From JAFTYO01 sp045611785 (lineage in GTDB: Bacteria > Pseudomonadota > Alphaproteobacteria > RF32 > CAG-239), in assembly GCA_045611785.1 (NCBI GenBank), contig JAZKXV010000014.1:1-19920 (forward strand): DNA of 19,920 nucleotides. Reading direction: 5' to 3'. The position numbers were made by a program, and so were the translations under genes. The notes under the pieces are model-generated. The model did not search any database. It saw only the letters and a program-made list of their open reading frames with translations, and was not told the origin of the DNA. Shown here one piece after another: positions 8,529 to 15,660 of the stretch (position 1 is the first letter of the stretch; the number at the start of each line of letters is the position of its first letter).

Positions 8529-8560
8529 GTTTCTCGTCTTAATTAATTTGGCGAGGCTTT

Positions 8561-10309
8561 ATGAGTAATTTGGGCGTTTGGAAATTTCTTTATAAATATG
8601 TTAAACAAGCAAAATATATGGTCATTTTGCTTTTATTGATGTTTTTTGCTGCAGCATTTTTAATGCGTATGCAAAATTTTTTAATAGCGGAAATGATTGG
8701 CATAATTACAAATGCTTCAGAGTATAAAGATGTTGTTTGGGAACTAGCAAAATATTTAATATGGCTCACTGTTGTGATTTTATGCTTGAGCTCAGGAGAT
8801 GCTTTAAGAAAAATTATCGAGGCATATTTTGTTCCATTCTTTAATGCTAAAGTTTCAAAAGACCTATTTGTTATGACACATAAACATTCGATTAGGTTTT
8901 TCGAAGAAGAAATGTCCGGCAACATATCTGGAAAAGTTAAAAATATTGCATCTAATGTTGAAAATATGTATATGCATCTTTTGTTTGGATTTGCCGTGCC
9001 TATCATGGAAATTGGTATGAGCATTGCCTTTATTGCTATTGCAAACCAAACCTTGGCTCTAATTTTGGGCATTATGAATATATCTTTTATGATAATCACT
9101 TTATATTTTAGAAAACAAATCTCAACATATGCAGAAATTAAGTCTAAGCTAAATGCTGCTGCTAATGGCGTTTTTGTTGATACTGTCACAAATTCAGCCT
9201 TAGTTAAAAGCTTTGCTAATTATTTTTACGAAAAACATACATTCTTTAAGGCTATAAGACAAGCTTCAAAAGCTCAAAGAAAAGAATTTTTAAAAATTGC
9301 AAAAGTTAATTGGCTGTCTAAAACATCTTTCGACATATTATATATATCATCTTATGCATTAGTGTTTTATTTCTGGTATAAATATAATTTAAGCGTTGCT
9401 GATGTTGTACTTGTAACCTCTCTATTTACTACTATGACCGGAGCCATTAGAAATATGGGATATTTAGCCAGCAATTTTGCTCAGGTCTTTGGTTCTATTA
9501 AAGATGGTCTAGAGCTTTTAACTAAGCCTTGTGAAGTTATAGATAAGCCTAACGCTTATAAAATGAAAATTAAAACAAATGACGTTTGTTTTGATAATGT
9601 GATGTATCGATATAAAAACAACCAATCTTTATTTAACAAATTTTCACTTAAAATTGAAGCAAATAAAAAAATTGGGTTAGTTGGACATTCTGGTGCCGGA
9701 AAATCCACAATAATAAAACTTTTATCGCGTTACTATGATGTAAATGGTGGAAAAATTTTAATTGGAGGAGTAGACATTTCTGAGGTAACCCAAGAATCTC
9801 TTCGTAAAAACATTGCGCTAATTCCTCAAGAAAGCACACTGTTTAACAGATCTATTATGGATAACATTCGTTACGGAAACCCTAAAGCAACCGATAAACA
9901 AGTTATTGCCGCTGCAAAAAAAGCTTATATTCACGACTTTATCACGACTTTACCCGATAAATATGAAAGCAAAGTCGGAGAAAGAGGCGTAATGCTCTCA
10001 GGTGGCGAACGCCAACGTATTGCCATTGCTAGAGCCATATTAAAAAATGCACCAATTTTAATTTTAGACGAAGCAACATCTGCTCTTGACAGCCAAAGCG
10101 AACGATATATTCAAAAATCGCTAAAACAGCTCATGAAAGGCAAAACAGTTATTGCCATAGCTCACAGATTATCCACATTAAATGAAATGGATGAACTAAT
10201 TGTGTTGAAAAAAGGAAAAATTGTAGAAAGAGGAACCCACAAAGACCTCATTGAGAAAGAAGGCGAATATTATAAGTTTTATAAATTACAACAACAATCA
10301 AAAAATTAG
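8561..10309 (+). CDS. ABC exporter half-transporter (fused permease and ATPase), MsbA-like
   Basis: This 582-aa inner-membrane protein has the usual exporter layout. An N-terminal membrane domain (about residues 15-320, with hydrophobic helices near 20-40, 60-80, 140-185 and 255-290) is fused to a C-terminal ATP-binding domain. The ATPase motifs are complete: Walker A GHSGAGKST at 375-383, signature LSGGERQ from 479, Walker B ILILDE with D503 and E504, D-loop SALD, and switch His535. It should work as a homodimer. The substrate cannot be read from the sequence; lipid A or another lipid is plausible given lolA next door and lpxA 4 kb away, but peptide or drug exporters share this design. It starts at the ATG after GCGAGG and ends in a 4-bp convergent overlap with the next gene. 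Confidence 0.9.
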   Translation: MSNLGVWKFLYKYVKQAKYMVILLLLMFFAAAFLMRMQNFLIAEMIGIITNASEYKDVVWELAKYLIWLTVVILCLSSGDALRKIIEAYFVPFFNAKVSKDLFVMTHKHSIRFFEEEMSGNISGKVKNIASNVENMYMHLLFGFAVPIMEIGMSIAFIAIANQTLALILGIMNISFMIITLYFRKQISTYAEIKSKLNAAANGVFVDTVTNSALVKSFANYFYEKHTFFKAIRQASKAQRKEFLKIAKVNWLSKTSFDILYISSYALVFYFWYKYNLSVADVVLVTSLFTTMTGAIRNMGYLASNFAQVFGSIKDGLELLTKPCEVIDKPNAYKMKIKTNDVCFDNVMYRYKNNQSLFNKFSLKIEANKKIGLVGHSGAGKSTIIKLLSRYYDVNGGKILIGGVDISEVTQESLRKNIALIPQESTLFNRSIMDNIRYGNPKATDKQVIAAAKKAYIHDFITTLPDKYESKVGERGVMLSGGERQRIAIARAILKNAPILILDEATSALDSQSERYIQKSLKQLMKGKTVIAIAHRLSTLNEMDELIVLKKGKIVERGTHKDLIEKEGEYYKFYKLQQQSKN

Positions 10310-11439
10310 CGGTCCTGATTGCTGTTTTTTGCTTTTTGTATACAATTTTTAAAAGCATCTTTGTCCTGAAGTTGCTGCACCCTTATTTCTTCTAATGCAG
10401 ATTTTTTAGATGCCTGCTGATGAGCTGCTTGCTCGACCTGATTGATTTGGGCTTGAGTAATCGGCAATTCTGCATTTTTAAAATATGGATAAAAACTTTC
10501 AATACTTCCGTTTACATCCATTGTATACAATTTATACAACAACGTTCTTTGATGATTCTTATTTTCTTGAAAAGTTTTGGCATTTCCGAATTTAACATTT
10601 TTAACTGCATTTTTAACTACTGCTATTTTATACTCGGAATTGTTAGTAACATAATCTATTATACCATTAGCTATAAGCTCTTTTTCATTATCTAAAAGAG
10701 GATATGACAGCCTTAATTTGCCGGATAACGCAGCCTTTTTCATAAAATCCAGCGAAAAGCAATCTGCATCGCGGGTTTTCATATAAGCATCATACTGATT
10801 TAATGTTTGCCTTAAATAACTTATAAACTCATCATGATACATATTTTCAATTAACTCTTTCGGAGAGCCTACAGGAATTGTAATTTGATTTATAAAATTA
10901 TAATCATGCTGGCGCTCATGAGATTCCACTTGATGTTTAACAACATCTTTTTTGCGCAAAAACTGTTTTGCTGTATTTTTTGTATGCTCATCATGCGCTA
11001 AAAAATGATTGATTTGAATGCTGCGCTCATTGCTGACATACAAACCATCAATAGACGGTATATAATCTTTATTTACAGCTTGAAGCGAATACTTATTGTA
11101 TGAAGAGCTTGTATCTTGTACATATATTGTATCGTGCTTAACGATTAAGGGCTTTTGCTTTATCTTATTTAAATATTGCTTATATTGAAAAAGAGAATCA
11201 TCTATTTCGCTAAAATAAAAAGACGATGAGCCATCTGAATAATAAAAATCATCAGATTTACTATCATACGAAACATGGCTATAAAACTTATTTAAGGATA
11301 TTTTTTCGCCAGCAAGTTCAATGGTTGCCTTTGAGCTGTCTTTATGCTTTGTACGCATACCAAAACCGGCAACACCTAACAATGTTCCCAAACCGATTGC
11401 GGTTACCAACAACCCATGTTTAATTTTTTTCATTGCCAT
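10306..11439 (-). CDS. Uncharacterised membrane-anchored or exported protein with HExxH motif
   Basis: I do not recognise this 377-aa protein as a named family. It begins with a short basic stretch and one hydrophobic segment (about residues 8-27, GLLVTAIGLGTLLGVAGFG), a signal anchor or signal peptide. The rest is polar and helix-rich. The striking feature is HERQH at residues 174-178, an HExxH zinc-metallopeptidase motif inside a likely helix. Glu204 in MYHDEFISYL, 26 residues further on, could be the third zinc ligand as in gluzincins. The C-terminal third is Gln/Lys-rich and may be coiled coil. ATG at 11439 is used, with AAAAGGG 6 bases upstream; a second ATG two codons on is possible. 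It overlaps the exporter gene tail to tail by four bases. Confidence 0.75.
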   Translation of the reverse strand: MAMKKIKHGLLVTAIGLGTLLGVAGFGMRTKHKDSSKATIELAGEKISLNKFYSHVSYDSKSDDFYYSDGSSSFYFSEIDDSLFQYKQYLNKIKQKPLIVKHDTIYVQDTSSSYNKYSLQAVNKDYIPSIDGLYVSNERSIQINHFLAHDEHTKNTAKQFLRKKDVVKHQVESHERQHDYNFINQITIPVGSPKELIENMYHDEFISYLRQTLNQYDAYMKTRDADCFSLDFMKKAALSGKLRLSYPLLDNEKELIANGIIDYVTNNSEYKIAVVKNAVKNVKFGNAKTFQENKNHQRTLLYKLYTMDVNGSIESFYPYFKNAELPITQAQINQVEQAAHQQASKKSALEEIRVQQLQDKDAFKNCIQKAKNSNQDR

Positions 11440-11476
11440 ATAAAACCCTTTTCATGAAAAATGTAACACAAGCTTG

Positions 11477-11504
11477 TTTATATGTCCATAGTTTATTCTT
11501 GCAA
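11477..11504 (-). promoter_or_regulatory. Candidate promoter of the HExxH gene
   Basis: On the minus strand TTGCAA (11504-11499), a 16-base spacer and TATAAA (11482-11477). The -35 hexamer is a palindrome and is the same six bases used by the divergent aldolase promoter. A 10-bp palindrome (ACAAGCTTGT, 11468-11477) follows the -10 box and overlaps the expected transcription start, a reasonable place for an operator. Confidence 0.45.
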
Positions 11505-11526
11505 ATTATCTTAAATGACTTATATT
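11499..11526 (+). promoter_or_regulatory. Promoter of the fructose-bisphosphate aldolase gene
   Basis: TTGCAA (11499-11504), a 16-base spacer and TATATT (11521-11526), about 40 bases before the aldolase ATG. The -35 box is shared, base for base, with the divergent candidate promoter on the minus strand. Confidence 0.5.
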
Positions 11527-11553
11527 TGCCTTGAGTTTAAAACTATTTATCAA

Positions 11554-11560
11554 AAGGAGA
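11554..11560 (+). promoter_or_regulatory. Ribosome binding site deciding the aldolase start
   Basis: AAGGAGA ends 5 bases before the ATG at 11566. It rules against the longer open frame beginning at 11515, whose first 17 residues have no counterpart in the family. Confidence 0.8.
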
Positions 11561-11565
11561 ATAAT

Positions 11566-12600
11566 ATGCCTTTAATTTCTATGCGTCAAATTCTTGACCA
11601 TGCTGCTGAAAACGGATATGGCGTTCCAGCTTTTAATTTTAACGATATGGAACAAATTATTGCTGTTTTGCAAGCTGCTAAAAAAGTTAATGCTCCGGTT
11701 ATTTTGCAAACATCAACCGGCGCTCGTAAATTTGCCGGCGACCCAATGATTCGTCATATGGTTCAAGCTGGTATCGAAATGTTCCCAGAGCTTCCAATTT
11801 GTTTACACCAAGATCATGGTGCATCTATTGACATTTGCCAATCTGCAATTGTTAATGGATATTCTTCTGTAATGATGGACGGTTCTTTAGAAGCAGATGG
11901 CAAAACACCTTCTTCTTTTGAATATAATGTTAAAGTAACAAAAGAAGTTGTAGCAAGAGCTCACGCTGTTGGTGCTTCTGTTGAAGGTGAATTGGGTGTA
12001 ATTGGTTCTTTAGAAACAGGTAAAGGTGATAAAGAAGATGGCCACGGCGCTGAAGGCGTTATCGATAAAAAACGCTTAGTAACAGATCCTGATGAAGCTG
12101 CTCGCTTTGTTGCTGAAACAAATGTTGATGCTTTAGCTGTTGCTGTTGGTACATCTCATGGTGCATATAAATTCACACGCAAACCTGATGGTGACATTTT
12201 AGCTATTGATATCATTGAAAAAATTCACCAAAAATTACCTAATACTCACATGGTTATGCATGGATCTTCTTCTGTTCCTCAAGAATTGCAAGATTTAATC
12301 AATGCATATGGTGGTGCAATTCCTCAAACTTATGGTGTTCCTGTTGAAGAAATCGTTAGAGGTATTCGTTCTGGTGTTAGAAAGGTTAACGTAGATACTG
12401 ACTGTCGTATGGCTATTACTGGTGCTATTCGTAAAGTATTTGCTGAAAATCCAAAAGAATTCGATCCACGCAAATACTTAAAACCTGCAATTGAAGAAAT
12501 GCAAAAAGTTTGCGAAGCTCGCTTTGTTGAATTTGGCGCTGCCGGTCATGCTGATAAAATTAAGGTTATTCCTTTATCAGAAATGGCTAAAAGATATTAA
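11566..12600 (+). CDS. fba: Class II fructose-bisphosphate aldolase (Calvin-cycle subtype)
   Basis: A cytoplasmic zinc enzyme that reversibly splits fructose 1,6-bisphosphate into dihydroxyacetone phosphate and glyceraldehyde 3-phosphate in glycolysis and gluconeogenesis. The 344-aa product has the start typical of this subtype (MPLISMRQILDHAAENGYGVPAFNFN) given here only in part: MPLISMRQILDHAAENGYG. Catalytic Asp83 and zinc ligand His84 lie in HQDHGA, and two further zinc ligands are His198 (GTSHGAYK) and His232 (MHGSSSVP). The substrate-binding GVRKVNVDTD follows. Length and motifs are complete. Despite the subtype name, such enzymes commonly serve glycolysis in non-autotrophs; nothing here suggests carbon fixation. 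The gene is a single unit between its own promoter and a strong terminator. Confidence 0.95.
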   Translation: MPLISMRQILDHAAENGYGVPAFNFNDMEQIIAVLQAAKKVNAPVILQTSTGARKFAGDPMIRHMVQAGIEMFPELPICLHQDHGASIDICQSAIVNGYSSVMMDGSLEADGKTPSSFEYNVKVTKEVVARAHAVGASVEGELGVIGSLETGKGDKEDGHGAEGVIDKKRLVTDPDEAARFVAETNVDALAVAVGTSHGAYKFTRKPDGDILAIDIIEKIHQKLPNTHMVMHGSSSVPQELQDLINAYGGAIPQTYGVPVEEIVRGIRSGVRKVNVDTDCRMAITGAIRKVFAENPKEFDPRKYLKPAIEEMQKVCEARFVEFGAAGHADKIKVIPLSEMAKRY

Positions 12601-12613
12601 TTTTATCTATCTC

Positions 12614-12645
12614 AAAAAACCTCCGAAATTCGGAGGTTTTTTTAT
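12614..12645. terminator. Bidirectional rho-independent terminator
   Basis: A perfect 12-bp stem (AAAAAACCTCCG at 12614-12625 with CGGAGGTTTTTT at 12631-12642) closes a 5-base loop. It begins 13 bases after the aldolase stop and lies just beyond the aminotransferase stop at 12651 on the other strand. T-runs on both strands let it stop transcription of both convergent units. Confidence 0.9.
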
Positions 12646-12650
12646 TTTAC

Positions 12651-13820
12651 TTAACAAAATTCTTTTAAGCGCTTTACTGCTTCTCTAATGTTATCTTCAG
12701 AGCACGCATAACTTAAACGAATATATTCAGGCGCACCAAACGATGCACACGGAATTACTGCCAATAATTTTTCTTCTAAAATTTTCTTAGCAAATTCATC
12801 TCCGCTTAAACCTGTTTTTGCAACATTACACATTACATAAAATGCACCCTGAGGCTCAACAATTGATATATTTTTTACATCTTTTAACAAATCGCAAATA
12901 AGTTGTTTACGAGAAGCAAAAGCCTTAACCATATTTTCAACTTCAGCATCAGATTTTCCCTGTAAAGCCACAACACCGGCATATTGCACAAATGAAGTTG
13001 CATTACTAGTTGCATGACTTTGCAAAGCACTTATACGTTTTGCCAACCAATTTGGAGCTGTTAAATATCCTAAGCGCCATCCGGTCATTGCATAAGCTTT
13101 AGAAAAACCATTCACCGTAATTGTTAAATCTGCAATTTTGCTATTAAGACTTGCTATGCTGATATGTTTTGCATTTGTATCATAAATAAGCTTTTCATAG
13201 ATTTCATCAGATAAAACCATAACATTATTTTTCACAGCCACATCTGCAATCATCTTTAATGTTTCAAAGCCATATACCGCACCTGTCGGATTATTTGGCG
13301 AATTACAAATAATAAGTTTAGTTTTTGATGTAATTGCCTTTTCTAACTCTTCCCTTGTCGGTTCAAAATTATTTTCAGCCTTCGTATTTACAACAACAAC
13401 TTTTGCCCCACTTGCATTTACCATTTCAGGATAAGAAAGCCAATACGGTGCAAATAAAATAACTTCATCATCTTTACCACATAGTGCTGTAATTGCTTGA
13501 AATAATGCAAATTTTGCGCCTGTTGAAACAACAATATTTGCCGGTTGCGTAACAATGCCGTTTTCCGCAAACTTTTTCACAATCTCATTTTTAAGCTCAG
13601 GCAAACCTGATGCCGCTAAATAGCGCACTTTACCTTCATTTAAGGCCTGAATGCATGCTTCTTTAATAGCCAAAGGAGTATCAAAATCAGGCTCTCCTGC
13701 TGTCATAGAGCAAATATCTGCACCACTTGCTTTTAATTCTTTAGCTTTTGCTGAAATGGCCAATGTTGCAGATGGTTGCATTGCGCCAAGAGGACTAAAA
13801 TTTTCTTGCAAATTTTCCAT
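12651..13820 (-). CDS. aatA: Class I pyridoxal-phosphate aminotransferase, probable aspartate aminotransferase
   Basis: Transfers the amino group between aspartate and 2-oxoglutarate, giving oxaloacetate and glutamate, in the cytoplasm. The 389-aa product has the family landmarks in order: the N-terminal PSATLAISAKAKELKASG helix, MTAGEPDFDTP, the cofactor-binding NSPNNPTGAVY, LSDEIYEKL, the cofactor lysine K241 in NGFSKAYAMTGWRLGY, and the C-terminal arginine in EYIRLSYA that holds the substrate carboxylate. The pattern fits the bacterial I-gamma group; aspartate as substrate is likely but related enzymes accept other amino acids. It is the last gene of the lpxA operon. Its ATG follows the dehydrogenase stop directly (TAAATG) and its GGAG ribosome site is inside that gene, so translation is probably coupled. 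The pairing fits malate-oxaloacetate-aspartate interconversion. Confidence 0.9.
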   Translation of the reverse strand: MENLQENFSPLGAMQPSATLAISAKAKELKASGADICSMTAGEPDFDTPLAIKEACIQALNEGKVRYLAASGLPELKNEIVKKFAENGIVTQPANIVVSTGAKFALFQAITALCGKDDEVILFAPYWLSYPEMVNASGAKVVVVNTKAENNFEPTREELEKAITSKTKLIICNSPNNPTGAVYGFETLKMIADVAVKNNVMVLSDEIYEKLIYDTNAKHISIASLNSKIADLTITVNGFSKAYAMTGWRLGYLTAPNWLAKRISALQSHATSNATSFVQYAGVVALQGKSDAEVENMVKAFASRKQLICDLLKDVKNISIVEPQGAFYVMCNVAKTGLSGDEFAKKILEEKLLAVIPCASFGAPEYIRLSYACSEDNIREAVKRLKEFC

Positions 13821-14651
13821 TTAATGAACTCCTGTAGCATCAACAATATATGGTTTGCTTGTAGCCTCTTCTATAGAATCATCAGGAAGAGCAACGCTTA
13901 AAACAGAACCCTTGTTTTTAAGCAATGCTTCTGAAATTACGCAAACACTTGTTCCTATTCCGTAATTGGTGCGACCTTTACCTGAAATAATTGTCATACC
14001 ATATTTTTTAACAACTTCAGCAATTTGAACTTTGTCTTCTGGAGAAAAAGCAATACCTTTTGATGCGCAATATTCTTCTATTGAAAGACCACATATTTTA
14101 ACGCTATCCCAATCTACCACTTGCGAATCGCCGTGTTCTCCGATAACAAATCCTTTAATATTATCAACCGGCTCATTAAACTTATCAGCCAAAACACTTA
14201 TAAGTCTTGATGTATCCAAAGCGCAACCACTTCCGAAAACACCTTTAACCGGAGCTGTTATCATTTTTGAAAGTCTGTAAGTTAAAACATCTACCGGATT
14301 AGATACGACCAACACAAAAGCATGTGTATCAGTTTTGTTAATTTGTTCCGCAATTGATTCCATAATCTTGACGTTTTTATTTAACAAATCGAGCCTGCTT
14401 TCGCCAACTTTACGACCCAACCCTGCCGTAACAATGATTAAATCACTGTCTTTACAGTCATCATAAGAACCAATCTTAACACGAGTTTTACTCAAACCAC
14501 CAAAACCCTGATTTATATCAGCAACTTCTGCCGCAACCAAATCTGAATTTATATCAATCAAAGCAATTTCATCGGCAACTTCTTTAAGCATTAAAGCATA
14601 TGTACTTGTTGATCCGACAAACCCTGCCCCTATAACAGAAATTTTACTCAT
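13821..14651 (-). CDS. mdh: Malate/lactate dehydrogenase family protein, C-terminally short, probably malate-specific
   Basis: An NAD-dependent 2-hydroxyacid dehydrogenase. The N-terminal Rossmann fold shows GAGFVGS (residues 8-14) and an Asp at the end of the second strand (LIDIN). The catalytic set is complete: Arg80 in TAGLGRKVGESR, Arg86, Asp146 and Arg149 in LDTSR, and His173 in GEHGD. By the classic rule, arginine rather than glutamine at the position of Arg80 (102 in lactate dehydrogenase numbering) favours malate/oxaloacetate. The protein is only 276 aa, whereas the family is usually 305-325; it stops at YIVDATGVH, where the last strand and long C-terminal helix would follow. The next gene begins at once with a normal N-terminus, so this is not a simple frameshift. 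The start is set by AAAGGA. The gene lies 18 bases after lpxA. Confidence 0.85.
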   Translation of the reverse strand: MSKISVIGAGFVGSTSTYALMLKEVADEIALIDINSDLVAAEVADINQGFGGLSKTRVKIGSYDDCKDSDLIIVTAGLGRKVGESRLDLLNKNVKIMESIAEQINKTDTHAFVLVVSNPVDVLTYRLSKMITAPVKGVFGSGCALDTSRLISVLADKFNEPVDNIKGFVIGEHGDSQVVDWDSVKICGLSIEEYCASKGIAFSPEDKVQIAEVVKKYGMTIISGKGRTNYGIGTSVCVISEALLKNKGSVLSVALPDDSIEEATSKPYIVDATGVH

Positions 14652-14669
14652 AAATTTTTCCTTTATAAA

Positions 14670-15467
14670 TTAATCAGATGTCATAACTTTACGACGACCT
14701 TTTAATGACTCATCAATAAATTCAATTTGTTCCATAACCAATGAATTATCTTTAAATTTCTCATGAGACTGAGCAAGACGTGTTTCAAAGTTATCATTTT
14801 TACCTTTAAACAAGAACATAAACGCTCTGGTAATTGATTTAACAACACTTTCTTCCATACCGCTTCTTTTTAAGCCGATTACGTTCAAACCACGAAGTTT
14901 TGCTCTATCGCTTGCAACAATACCAAAAGGTATAACATCTCTATCGACTGCACTCATACCACCGATCATAGCTTTTCTACCTATACGGCAAAATTGGTGA
15001 ACGGCACTATTTCCACCAATAATTGCACCGTCTCCAACACGAACATGGCCACCAATTACTGCATTGTTAGTCATAATTACGTTGTTACCGATAACACAAT
15101 CGTGAGCAACGTGAGAGTTTACCATAAACATACAATCATCACCAACAATTGTAGTAAACTGTTCTTTTGGTGTGCCGGCATGCATAGTCACATTTTCTCT
15201 GATGATATTATTTTTACCGATAATTAATTTGGCTTCTTCTCTAAATTCATTTCCATGATCTTGCGGACCTGATCCTAAGCACGCACCGGGAAAAACTATT
15301 GTACCTTCGCCAATGGTAGTATCTCCCATAACACTTACACGAGCCAAAAGCTTAACATTTTCGCCGATTTTTGCACGAGAACTTACCCAACAAAATGGTC
15401 CGATTTCTGCAGTTTGAGCAATTTGAGCTCCGTCTTCGACAACAGCTGATGGATGAATTTTAGCCAT
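14670..15467 (-). CDS. lpxA: UDP-N-acetylglucosamine O-acyltransferase LpxA
   Basis: Catalyses the first step of lipid A synthesis, moving a hydroxyacyl chain from acyl carrier protein to UDP-N-acetylglucosamine in the cytoplasm. The 265-aa product has the left-handed beta-helix of hexapeptide repeats (I-G-x-x-x-x-I/V, about residues 5-185). VNSHVAHDCVIG includes His119 and His122, matching His122 and the catalytic His125 of E. coli. VHQFCRIG is also present, with a helical C-terminus for trimer contacts (after NVIGLKRSGM). The ATG at 15467 is chosen over the upstream in-frame ATG at 15500 because AAGGGATA precedes it and family proteins start with about this IHPSAVV segment. It is first in an operon with the dehydrogenase and aminotransferase genes; the usual lpxD, fabZ and lpxB neighbours are absent here. 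Confidence 0.95.
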   Translation of the reverse strand: MAKIHPSAVVEDGAQIAQTAEIGPFCWVSSRAKIGENVKLLARVSVMGDTTIGEGTIVFPGACLGSGPQDHGNEFREEAKLIIGKNNIIRENVTMHAGTPKEQFTTIVGDDCMFMVNSHVAHDCVIGNNVIMTNNAVIGGHVRVGDGAIIGGNSAVHQFCRIGRKAMIGGMSAVDRDVIPFGIVASDRAKLRGLNVIGLKRSGMEESVVKSITRAFMFLFKGKNDNFETRLAQSHEKFKDNSLVMEQIEFIDESLKGRRKVMTSD

Positions 15468-15472
15468 ATTTT

Positions 15473-15480
15473 TATCCCTT
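15473..15480 (-). promoter_or_regulatory. Ribosome binding site deciding the lpxA start
   Basis: AAGGGATA on the minus strand, 5 bases before the ATG at 15467. It falls between the two candidate starts and so supports the shorter, 265-aa protein. Confidence 0.7.
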
Positions 15481-15511
15481 TTCATAAAAAATTGTTTCAA
15501 ATAATGTGCTT

Positions 15512-15541
15512 ATCATACTTAATGCTTTTTTCAATGTCCAA
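15512..15541 (-). promoter_or_regulatory. Candidate promoter of the lpxA operon
   Basis: On the minus strand a good -10 box TATGAT (15517-15512) lies 18 bases after a weak -35 box TTGGAC (15541-15536). It would give a leader of about 40 bases before lpxA. Confidence 0.4.
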
Positions 15542-15597
15542 ACACGATAAATTACGAATTATTACATAAAAAACCTCACGCTAAAGACTCTTTTTAC

Positions 15598-15625
15598 TTG
15601 CAAAAAAAAAAAGACGATTTATCAT
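15598..15625 (+). promoter_or_regulatory. Candidate promoter of the 518-aa protein gene, with nearby palindrome
   Basis: TTGCAA (15598-15603), a 16-base spacer that includes a run of eleven A, and TATCAT (15620-15625). A hyphenated palindrome, TAAGTT-GTAT-AACTTA (15625-15640), follows the -10 box and could be an operator, or just AT-rich chance. Confidence 0.4.
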
Positions 15626-15660
15626 AAGTTGTATAACTTAAGTTTTTAGGAGATATTATC

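Noticed and set aside
8590..9189. 199-codon open frame on the minus strand inside the ABC exporter gene
   Set aside because: It lies fully antisense to a well-supported exporter with complete motifs, shows no recognisable domain, and such frames are common opposite AT-rich membrane-protein genes.
11515..11565. Upstream start extending the aldolase by 17 residues
   Set aside because: The promoter -10 box lies at 11521-11526, within this extension, and AAGGAGA just before 11566 sets the family-typical start.
13821..14651. Dehydrogenase as a frameshifted pseudogene
   Set aside because: All catalytic residues are in one frame, and the next gene occupies the following bases with a normal N-terminus and a coupled start, so no hidden C-terminal frame can lie there.
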